Positions 1 to 7,110 of a stretch of 64,000 nucleotides of DNA are shown here, in pieces. The notes under the pieces were generated by a model. The model saw only the letters and a program-made list of their open reading frames with translations, ran no database searches and had not been told where the DNA came from. Numbering within the stretch: position 1 is the first letter of the stretch; the number at the start of each line of letters is the position of its first letter. Source of the DNA: Phycisphaerae bacterium (GTDB taxonomy: Bacteria > Planctomycetota > Phycisphaerae > Sedimentisphaerales > Anaerobacaceae); contig JAAYBV010000067.1 in assembly GCA_012744475.1 (NCBI GenBank), positions 124,001-188,000 of the forward strand. Reading direction: 5' to 3'. Both the position numbers and the translations under genes were made by a program.

Positions 1-877
1 GCGGCAGATCACCCGGGTCGAGACATTCGACGACCAGAGGCCCGCCTTCGAATCCGCCGGCGTTCAGCAGGGCAAAGACGACACGGAAATCGACCTGCCC
101 CGTGCCCGGCGTCACCAAGACGTCCTTCGGGTGACGATAGTCTTTCACGCACATGCCGCTGACAAGGCCGTTCACCGACGGCGCGTCCACTACCGGGCTC
201 AGCTCGCCGTTGGAGTAATAGTAGATATTGCCCGGATCGTACCAGATGCGGAAGTTCTTGTGGCCGATCGACTCGATGGTCCCGCGACACTGCGGGCCCG
301 TGGCATTGAGCCCACCGTGCGGCTTGATGCTGATACCGATGCCCCGCTCGGCCGCATAGTCGCAACATTCGGCGATAGCCTTGTAGTAGGCGTCGTAGAG
401 CTTTCGATCGCCGGTGCCGCCCATGAGCAGGTTCGTCGAACCGCAGGCGGCGCAGTTGTCGATCAGCTTCCGGAGTCCCTCGATGCCCGCCTCCAGCGAC
501 CGGGCCACCGGGATATCCCCTCCGTAAACCGAGACCACCTTCAGACCGCGACGCCGGACCTCGTCCCCGACGTGCAACGCCTCTTCGATCGGCGTGGCCA
601 CCGAGATCACCAGGTGCGTCTCGGACTTCGTCGTCATCAGCCCGACGTACTCGTACCCCGCCTCGGCAATCGCGTCCAATGCCACGCGGTAGTCGTACTG
701 GTCCCACGGGCGTGTGTAGCAGCCGATCTGCCAGCGGGGCTTGTTCGTCTGTGCGTGCAGGACCTCGACGTTGGCCAGCGTCCAGCCTGCGGCGCCGATC
801 TGGACCGCCTGAGTCAGGAACCCACGACGCGAAAGTGTGTCCATCGACGGATTCTCATTCTGTCTGCGTGTCTTCAT
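1..877 (-). CDS. Exported TIM-barrel sugar-phosphate isomerase/epimerase family protein (3' end off window)
   Basis: This gene is open at the left edge, so the ORF track lists only shadow frames (for example 9..707). Translating the minus strand from ATG 875-877 gives an unbroken frame to base 1 (about 292 codons). The N-terminus has a twin-arginine motif (LSRRGFLTQA) before a hydrophobic stretch, suggesting Tat export. The body looks like the xylose-isomerase-like TIM-barrel (AP_endonuc_2) family: WQIGCYTRPWDQYDY near the start, a YVGLM strand, GISIKPHGG, IWYDPGNIYYY and VKDYRHPKD. Upstream is a purine-rich GGAGAG about 9 nt before the ATG; an in-frame alternative ATG lies at 844. It sits 23 nt downstream of the Gfo/Idh/MocA gene on the same strand, so the two probably form an operon for oxidation/isomerisation of an unusual sugar. 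The substrate cannot be read from the sequence. The C-terminus is outside the window. Confidence 0.85.
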   Translation of the reverse strand, partial: MKTRRQNENPSMDTLSRRGFLTQAVQIGAAGWTLANVEVLHAQTNKPRWQIGCYTRPWDQYDYRVALDAIAEAGYEYVGLMTTKSETHLVISVATPIEEALHVGDEVRRRGLKVVSVYGGDIPVARSLEAGIEGLRKLIDNCAACGSTNLLMGGTGDRKLYDAYYKAIAECCDYAAERGIGISIKPHGGLNATGPQCRGTIESIGHKNFRIWYDPGNIYYYSNGELSPVVDAPSVNGLVSGMCVKDYRHPKDVLVTPGTGQVDFRVVFALLNAGGFEGGPLVVECLDPGDLP

Positions 878-900
878 AGTCTCATACTCTCCAGAGAAGA

Positions 901-2151
901 TCACCCTTCGCGGATTTCACGCTTCTGCGCGTCGTAAATCATGCGTTTGCCGGTGTCGAAGGCGCGAACAGCCATCAGGCAGGCGACCGCATGTTGATAT
1001 CCGGCATCGATCGATGCGTTCGGCGTCTGCCGCGACCGCAGGCACTGGAGCCAGTTGAGGAAGTGCTCCGGCTGTGGCACGTCCTCGACGGGATTGCGGC
1101 CCCGGATCTCGCCCATGCGTTTGCCGCCGCCTTCGGCGCTCAGGACGGGCGCAGTCCAGGTCACCATGTCCAGCACGCCCTGGTCCCCGAAGATCTTGAA
1201 GCTGTTGCCGCTGCCGTTGCCGAAGTTGGTCGAGTAGCTGACCATGAAGCCCTCGGGATAGATCCAGAGCGCCTGAACGTGGTCGGGACAGGTGAACTTG
1301 TGCTCGTCCTTCCAGACGAAGGTTCCGCCCAGGCTGACGCAGCTCGTGGGGAAGGTGGCGCCGGTGATGTAGTGGACCAGGTCGATGAAATGGCTACCGA
1401 GCCCACAGACAGGACCGTCGGAGAAATCGCGATAGCCATACCAGCCGGAGTAGAGCACCGGATCGAAAGGCCGCGAAGGCCGGTCCAGCAGGAACTCCTT
1501 CCAGTCCACGTCCTGCTCCTTCACGTCCTTGACGTAAGAATACCAGTAGGGTCGTTCGGCGTTGCGGCATTGCTCGATCCGCCCCACGGCGCCGAGAACG
1601 CCCGAGCGGTACACTTTCCGGCAGCCGGCAAAGCTCGGCAGGCTGCGCAACTGAGTGCCGACCTGGGCGATGATCTTGGCCTTCTTGACGGCGTCGTACG
1701 CATCGCACAGCCGGTCCATGCGCATCGCCAGCGGCTTTTCGCAGTAGACATCCTTGCCGGCTTCGGCAACCGCCTTGAGGTGGGTAGTATGCTGATGGTC
1801 GCAGGAGGCGATCATCACGGCGTCGACGTCGTCGAGTGCGACCAGATCGCGGTACGAAACGAATTGCCGGGCCGGCCGGCCGTACCACTCGGCAGCCTGG
1901 GCCGACGCGACCTCGCGGCGGACGCGCCAGGGATCGCAAACCGCGGTGATCTCGATATTCTGCTCCTTGGCGTAGGCGTGAACCCCCTTCATGTGCGCGT
2001 TGACGCCACGGTCGCCGCAACCGATGATCCCGATGGAGATGCGGTCGTTGGCGCCGACGATGCGGGAGTAGCTCGCGGCGGGGAAGGCCAGGGCGGCGCC
2101 TCCAACCACGCTGCTTTTCAGGAATGTGCGACGAGAGAGGGACTGCTTCAT
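901..2151 (-). CDS. Tat-exported Gfo/Idh/MocA family oxidoreductase
   Basis: Predicted NAD(P)-dependent sugar or inositol dehydrogenase-like protein of about 416 residues. The N-terminus MKQSLSRRTFLKSSVVGG is a clear twin-arginine signal. A Rossmann fold follows with SIGIIGCGDRG as nucleotide-binding loop, then the family signature CEKPLAMRMDRLC (EKP lysine) near residue 145 and a C-terminal GFO_IDH_MocA_C-like domain containing GLGSHFIDLVHYITGA. The ORF track starts at 2229; the ATG at 2151 is preferred because GAAGGAGG lies 7-8 nt upstream and the Tat signal begins there. A strong promoter-like pair is at 2245-2273. The next gene on the strand (1-877) starts 23 nt after the stop. Exported Gfo/Idh/MocA proteins paired with TIM-barrel isomerases are common in Planctomycetota and usually act on modified sugars; the actual substrate is unknown. 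Confidence 0.93.
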   Translation of the reverse strand: MKQSLSRRTFLKSSVVGGAALAFPAASYSRIVGANDRISIGIIGCGDRGVNAHMKGVHAYAKEQNIEITAVCDPWRVRREVASAQAAEWYGRPARQFVSYRDLVALDDVDAVMIASCDHQHTTHLKAVAEAGKDVYCEKPLAMRMDRLCDAYDAVKKAKIIAQVGTQLRSLPSFAGCRKVYRSGVLGAVGRIEQCRNAERPYWYSYVKDVKEQDVDWKEFLLDRPSRPFDPVLYSGWYGYRDFSDGPVCGLGSHFIDLVHYITGATFPTSCVSLGGTFVWKDEHKFTCPDHVQALWIYPEGFMVSYSTNFGNGSGNSFKIFGDQGVLDMVTWTAPVLSAEGGGKRMGEIRGRNPVEDVPQPEHFLNWLQCLRSRQTPNASIDAGYQHAVACLMAVRAFDTGKRMIYDAQKREIREG

Positions 2152-2244
2152 GTTCGTGCCTCCTTCAGGGCCGGGCAGGCCGCAACGGCGGTCCCGCCTG
2201 TCACATGGACACTGTTTTGAGCACTGCACATACGAACCGCTGCG

Positions 2245-2273
2245 ATTATACCCGGTCCCGCCGGCGGCGACAA
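2245..2273 (-). promoter_or_regulatory. Sigma70-type promoter for the Gfo/Idh operon
   Basis: On the minus strand TTGTCG (2268-2273) and a perfect TATAAT (2245-2250) are 17 bases apart. The expected start is near 2238, giving a leader of about 85 bases before the ATG at 2151. It is back to back with the plus-strand promoter at 2301-2329. Confidence 0.6.
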
Positions 2274-2300
2274 TCTCCGATGATTCCGGGCCCGAGCATG

Positions 2301-2329
2301 TTGATCCGGGCGGACCGAGTTGTTAGAAT
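2301..2329 (+). promoter_or_regulatory. Sigma70-type promoter for the CotH/lamin-tail gene
   Basis: TTGATC (2301-2306) and TAGAAT (2324-2329) are separated by 17 bases, about 90 bases before the chosen ATG at 2419. It diverges from the 2245-2273 promoter. Confidence 0.55.
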
Positions 2330-2384
2330 AGGGTTTGTGAGGTGTTCCGGCCTGCGTGCAGCGTGCGAGAAGGCGGAAAGGCGG

Positions 2385-2399
2385 ATGGTCAGTGACCAT
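2385..2399. promoter_or_regulatory. Perfect 7-bp inverted repeat, possible operator
   Basis: ATGGTCA-G-TGACCAT is a perfect dyad with a one-base centre. It lies in the leader between the promoter at 2301-2329 and the start codon at 2419. It could bind a dimeric regulator or form a small hairpin. No second copy was noticed elsewhere in the window. Confidence 0.3.
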
Positions 2400-2418
2400 T
2401 TCAATGAGGATCAAGACA

Positions 2419-5400
2419 ATGCGCTCTCCTTTGCGAATTGCCCTTGCTGCGATGGCGGCAGTCCTATCTCTTGGTGGCCTGGGCGCGGCGGGCGCCTCCG
2501 TGCGGATCAACGAGATCATGGCGGCCAATAGCAGCACCATCAAGGACCCCCAGAACCAGTTTGACGACTGGATCGAGATCCACAACTATGGGGATGCTCC
2601 CTTCAACTTGGCAGGCATGTATCTGAGCGATGACGCCGATGAACCGGCCAAGTGGCGGATTCCCGCGGACGCTCCGGCCGCGACGACAATCGAGGCCGGC
2701 GGGTTCCTGATCGTATGGGCCGACGCAGACACGGCCGATCCCGGGCTTCACGCCGGCTTCAAGCTGAGCGCCAACAAGGGAGAGGTGCTCCTCATCGAAG
2801 GCGACGGGACGACTCTGATCGATCGTATCGAATATCCCGAGCAGACTCCCGACATCTCATACGGCCGGTCGCCCGACACCGTGGAGGACTGGCGGTTCAT
2901 GGGCACACCGACCCCCGGCACTGCCAACAGCGAGGCCTATCTGGGCGTCGTGGCCGACACGAAGTTCAGCCGTGATCGCGGCTTCTACGAGGAACCGTTC
3001 GAAGTGACGCTGTCGTGCAAGACGCCGGACGCGGTCATTTACTACTCTCTCGACGGCAGCGAGCCGATCATCCAGAGAGGACGCGCCACCTTCGGCCTGA
3101 TCTACAGAGAGCCGATCCGGATCACCGCAACGACGTGCCTGCGCGCCCAAGCGACCAAGGCCGGCTGGCAGTCGAGCAACATCGACACCCAGAGCTACAT
3201 CTTCCTCGACAACGTCGTCACGCAGCCGATGTACATCGCCGGCTTTCCCGCGATGTGGGGTTCAACCGGGGCCGACTATCAGATGGACCCCCGCGTGGTC
3301 AACAACCCGCTCTATCGCGATGAGCTGATCGACGATCTCAAGGCGATCGACTCGCTGTCGATCGTGATGAGCGTGGACGATCTCTTCGGTCAAAACGGAA
3401 TCTACTCGAATCCTAGCGCCCAGGGAGATCGCTCAGAGCGTCCAGCGTCCGTGGAACTCATCCGGCCCGACAGCAGCGACGGATTCCACGTCAACTGCGC
3501 CGCCCGCATCTATGGAGACGTGGGCCGTCGCGAGGACAAGAAATCGTTCCGGCTCCTCTTCAAAGGGATCTATGGCGCCGCCAAGCTGAAGTATCCGCTG
3601 TTCGGCCCTGAGGCCACGGACGAATTCGATTCGCTCATCCTGCGGGCCGAGTTCAATGATGGATGGCAATGGAGCGGCGCCCCGGGCCAGCCTCAGTACG
3701 CCCGCGACGAGTTCATGCGTCGCACGCAACTGGCCCTGGGCGCGATGGGCTCACACGGGACCCACGTCCATCTTTACCTCAACGGCGTGTACTGGGGCCT
3801 GTACAACCTCGTGGAACGGCCGGACGCCGGCTTCGGGGCCGCCTACTTCGACTCCGACAGCGACGAATGGGACGGTCTGAACTCCGGCGCGCCCACGAAT
3901 GCCGGCAGCGATACCGCCCGCAGCACGCGTGCAACAAACGCCTGGTACACAATGACGGCGCTGGCCCAGGATGTGGCGAGTGCGTCTACCGAAGAAGAAC
4001 GAACGGCAGCGTACTACGCCCTTCAGGGCAAGTACGCGGACGGAACCGACGATCCCGAGACGGCCTCGTACGTGGACATCGACCACTATATCGGCTACAT
4101 GATCGCCAACCTCTACGGGGGCAACAGCGACTGGCCGCACAAGAACTACTACGTCGGACGAGAGAACACGCCCGACAGCACGGGTTTCAAGTTCTTCACG
4201 TGGGACGCCGAATGGACGCTCAATCTGGGTTGCAGCATCTACACGAATCAGATCGGCAACGGCAGCGGCGTCGCGGCCCCGTTCCAGTATCTGAGGGCCA
4301 GCGAAGAATTCCGCCTGCGATTTGCCGACCACGTCCACAGGGCCTTCTTCAACCAGGGACCTCTGTACGTCGATCCGGGCAATCCCGCCTGGGATCCGGC
4401 TCACCCCGAGCGGAACGCGCCGGCCGCGACGTACATGGGGATCATCGACGTGATCGAAGGCCCGATCGCCGCCGAATCCGCGCGGTGGGGAGACCAGCAC
4501 CGCTCCAGTCCCTACACACGAGAAGTCGAGTGGCGCAATGAGTTGAACAGCCTTCTGACCGGCTGGTTCCCGCAGCGCTCGCGCATCGCACTGGATCAGT
4601 TCCGCAGCGCCGGCTTGTATCCGAACGTGGCGGCTCCGGTTTTCTATATCAATGGCGCCTATCAGCACGGTGGACGAGCCGCGACCGGTGACATGCTGAC
4701 CATCAGCAGCGCCACAGGTACGGCCTGGTACACCGTGGACGGCAGTGATCCACGAAACCCCAACCAAGGCGTACCCCAGGGCGGCACAGGCGTTCTCGTG
4801 GCGGAAGAGGCACCCAAGCACGTGCTCGTGCCGACCGGACCGATCGACGAGGCCTGGCGCAGCGACGTCGGCTTTGACGATTCGGACTGGACCGGCGGGG
4901 CCGGAGGCGTCGGTTTCGAGCGGAGCACCGGCTACGAGGCGTTCTTCGACATCGACGTGCAGGACGCGATGTACGCCGCCAACGCCAGTTGCTGCATCCG
5001 CATTCCCTTCGTCGTCGACCGCGATTTGTCTTCCTCCTCAGGCCTCCTGCTTCGCGTCCGCTACGACGACGGCTTTGTCGCCTACCTCAATGGCGTCGAG
5101 ATCGCCCGAAGGAACTGCGAGGGCGAGCCAACCTGGAACTCCTCTGCGGCAGCGTTCAACTCAGACATCGTGGCGATCGAGCTTGAGAACATCGCCCTCG
5201 CGGATGCAGCGGACCTGCTCCGCCCGGGCGAGAATCTCCTGGCCATCCACGGACTCAACGAAGGGCCGACAAGCTCCGACTTCCTGATTTCGGCCATGCT
5301 CGTCGTCGGCCAGGGCGTTCCCGGGGGCGGTGGCGACATCTGCGCAACGGCGACCGCCTACGCCGCTCCGGTCCCACTGACGCACAGCGTTCACGTCAAG

Positions 5401-5985
5401 GCCCGCGTCTTTTCCGGAGGCGCGTGGAGCGCCCTGAATGAGGCAACCTACTCCGTGGGCCCGGTGGCCGAGAGCCTGCGGATCAGCGAGATCATGTATC
5501 ACCCGACCGATCCCAACACCGAATACATCGAGCTGACCAATGTCGGCCCCGAGACCATCAATCTCAACCTGGTCCGGTTCGTCGACGGCATCGAGTTTGC
5601 GTTTCCGTCCATCGATCTGTCGCCAGGGAGCTACGTCCTCATAGTCCAGGACCTGGCTGCTTTTGAGAGCCGCTATGGGCGAGGCCTCCCCATCGCCGGG
5701 CAGTACACGGGCAACCTGAGCAACGCAGGCGAGCGCATCGTCTTTCAGGACGCGATAGGCACAACCATCCATGATTTCGAGTTCGACGACAGGTGGTATG
5801 ATGTCACCGACGGGCGGGGCTTCTCGCTCACCGTCAGAGACCCGGCGACGTCCGCCTCGGATTCCCTGGGCCAGGAGGGCGCATGGCGCCCCAGCGCCGA
5901 CACAGGCGGCTCCCCCGGTTTCGACGACACGGGCGAAGGCGCTGCCTCTTCAAAGCACCTGCTGCGCGGGGCGGAATTGCGTTGA
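2419..5985 (+). CDS. Secreted CotH-kinase-like / lamin-tail domain protein
   Basis: Large secreted protein of about 1188 residues. The start at 2419 (MRSPLRIALAAMAAVLS) has a Sec-type signal peptide and TGAGGATC 8 nt upstream; the track start at 2356 adds an implausible arginine-rich leader. Modules in order, by eye: lamin-tail domain about 27-145 (INEIMAANSS, WIEIHN), chitobiase C-terminal-like beta domain about 180-250 (VIYYSLDGSEP), CotH-like region about 305-690 (ARIYGDVGRREDKKSFRL, LYLNGVYWGLYNLVERPD), another chitobiase-like segment (AWYTVDGSDPR), a galactose-binding-like block about 800-960 (RVRYDDGFVAYLNGVEIAR) and a second lamin-tail domain about 1030-1140 (ISEIMYHPTDPN). CotH proteins are atypical kinases in Bacillus spores; the role here is unknown and probably extracellular. 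It shares its domain blocks with the 20715-26315 gene. Confidence 0.9.
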   Translation: MRSPLRIALAAMAAVLSLGGLGAAGASVRINEIMAANSSTIKDPQNQFDDWIEIHNYGDAPFNLAGMYLSDDADEPAKWRIPADAPAATTIEAGGFLIVWADADTADPGLHAGFKLSANKGEVLLIEGDGTTLIDRIEYPEQTPDISYGRSPDTVEDWRFMGTPTPGTANSEAYLGVVADTKFSRDRGFYEEPFEVTLSCKTPDAVIYYSLDGSEPIIQRGRATFGLIYREPIRITATTCLRAQATKAGWQSSNIDTQSYIFLDNVVTQPMYIAGFPAMWGSTGADYQMDPRVVNNPLYRDELIDDLKAIDSLSIVMSVDDLFGQNGIYSNPSAQGDRSERPASVELIRPDSSDGFHVNCAARIYGDVGRREDKKSFRLLFKGIYGAAKLKYPLFGPEATDEFDSLILRAEFNDGWQWSGAPGQPQYARDEFMRRTQLALGAMGSHGTHVHLYLNGVYWGLYNLVERPDAGFGAAYFDSDSDEWDGLNSGAPTNAGSDTARSTRATNAWYTMTALAQDVASASTEEERTAAYYALQGKYADGTDDPETASYVDIDHYIGYMIANLYGGNSDWPHKNYYVGRENTPDSTGFKFFTWDAEWTLNLGCSIYTNQIGNGSGVAAPFQYLRASEEFRLRFADHVHRAFFNQGPLYVDPGNPAWDPAHPERNAPAATYMGIIDVIEGPIAAESARWGDQHRSSPYTREVEWRNELNSLLTGWFPQRSRIALDQFRSAGLYPNVAAPVFYINGAYQHGGRAATGDMLTISSATGTAWYTVDGSDPRNPNQGVPQGGTGVLVAEEAPKHVLVPTGPIDEAWRSDVGFDDSDWTGGAGGVGFERSTGYEAFFDIDVQDAMYAANASCCIRIPFVVDRDLSSSSGLLLRVRYDDGFVAYLNGVEIARRNCEGEPTWNSSAAAFNSDIVAIELENIALADAADLLRPGENLLAIHGLNEGPTSSDFLISAMLVVGQGVPGGGGDICATATAYAAPVPLTHSVHVKARVFSGGAWSALNEATYSVGPVAESLRISEIMYHPTDPNTEYIELTNVGPETINLNLVRFVDGIEFAFPSIDLSPGSYVLIVQDLAAFESRYGRGLPIAGQYTGNLSNAGERIVFQDAIGTTIHDFEFDDRWYDVTDGRGFSLTVRDPATSASDSLGQEGAWRPSADTGGSPGFDDTGEGAASSKHLLRGAELR

Positions 5986-6018
5986 CAAGGCAGGGAGATC
6001 CGGGTATCTCTAACGTTA
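5982..6018 (+). promoter_or_regulatory. Promoter and LacI-type palindrome before the LacI-family gene
   Basis: A consensus TTGACA (5982-5987), overlapping the 3' end of the CotH gene, is 17 bases before TATCTC (6005-6010). Immediately downstream is the perfect palindrome TAACGTTA (6011-6018). The central AACGTT matches the CG-centred core typical of LacI-family operators and would overlap the transcription start, suggesting autoregulation. The operator call is inference. Confidence 0.4.
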
Positions 6019-6063
6019 TATCACACGTTCGATCAAGCCTTTTCCACGAGAAGCGACGGGCCT

Positions 6064-7077
6064 ATGGCAGCACGACAGGTAACGGTCAAGGACATTGCCA
6101 GGAAACTCCGTCTGCACTACACGACGGTTTCGAAGGCGCTGCGCGACCATCCGGATATCAGTCCGGCGACGAAACGCCGCGTCCTGTCACTGGCGAGAGA
6201 ACTGGATTATCATCCCAACTCCATCGCCAAGAGTCTGAAGAATCAGGCCTCCAGCACACTGGGCGTCATCGTACCGTCCATCAAGAACGACTTCTTCTCC
6301 GCCGTCATCAGCGGCGTGGAGGAGATCGCATACGGCCGGGAGTTCAACACGGTCGTTTGCCAATCCAACGAGAGCTCCGAGCGGGAAGCCATCCACCTGC
6401 GCACCCTGATCTCCAATCGTGTCGGCGGCGTCCTTGTTTCGGTAGCCCAGACAACCACGTCCGGGGCGGGCTTCCAGGCGCTCCGGCGGCAAGGCATCCC
6501 CCTGGTCTTCTTCGACCGCGTGTGTGAGGACGTCGAAGCCGGCCGGGTGGTCGTGGACGACTACGGCGGCGCGATGAGACTGGTCGAGCACCTGATCCAG
6601 CGCGGCTACCGGAACATCGCCCATGTCGCTGGCCCGGAGAACACCTCTATCGGACGCGATCGTTGCCGAGGATACCTCGACGCATTGAAGAAGCACGGCC
6701 TCAATGGGACCGGCGCATCCATCATCCGTGGCGGCTTCGAGGAAGAAGACGGCGTGGCCGCCCTTCGACGGATTCACGCGCGAGGACGGATGCCCGACGC
6801 GATCTTCGCCGTCAACGACCCGGTGGCTCGCGGCGTCCACGCCGAGATCAGGCAGATCGGCCTGGAGATCCCTCGCGACGTCGCGGTGGCGGGTTTTGGC
6901 GACAACCGGCTGTCGTCATACCTCGATCCGCCTCTGACAACGGTCTCGCAGTCGCCCTACGAGATCGGCAAGATCGCCGCCGCGATGCTGCTGCGGCGGA
7001 TCGACCATCCTTCGCATGAGCCGGTCTGCGAGACCGAAGTCATCCAGACCCATCTGATCGTGCGAAGGTCAACTTAG
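6064..7077 (+). CDS. LacI-family transcriptional regulator
   Basis: A 337-residue protein, the usual length for the family. Residues 1-55 carry the LacI helix-turn-helix and hinge helix (VTVKDIARKLRLHYTTVSKA, HPNSIAKSLK). The rest is a periplasmic-binding-protein-like ligand domain (TLGVIVPSIKNDFF, GVLVS, VFFDRV, HVAGPENTS, AIFAVNDPVARG, VAGFGDNRLSSYLDPPLTTV). The final TTVSQSPYEIGK region is typical of the family. It follows the CotH gene by 78 bases and converges on the heparinase gene 33 bases downstream. The likely effector is a sugar or sugar phosphate, and likely targets are the surrounding carbohydrate genes; neither can be identified from the sequence. A palindrome at 6011-6018 suggests autoregulation. 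Confidence 0.95.
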   Translation: MAARQVTVKDIARKLRLHYTTVSKALRDHPDISPATKRRVLSLARELDYHPNSIAKSLKNQASSTLGVIVPSIKNDFFSAVISGVEEIAYGREFNTVVCQSNESSEREAIHLRTLISNRVGGVLVSVAQTTTSGAGFQALRRQGIPLVFFDRVCEDVEAGRVVVDDYGGAMRLVEHLIQRGYRNIAHVAGPENTSIGRDRCRGYLDALKKHGLNGTGASIIRGGFEEEDGVAALRRIHARGRMPDAIFAVNDPVARGVHAEIRQIGLEIPRDVAVAGFGDNRLSSYLDPPLTTVSQSPYEIGKIAAAMLLRRIDHPSHEPVCETEVIQTHLIVRRST

Positions 7078-7110
7078 CGTGACCGGCCGCCATTTCCTCA
7101 TGGGTCGTCT

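Noticed and set aside
9-707. The 232-codon minus-strand ORF listed first in the track.
   Set aside because: Its arginine/glycine-rich translation is a frame shadow of the TIM-barrel isomerase, which is open in another minus-strand frame.
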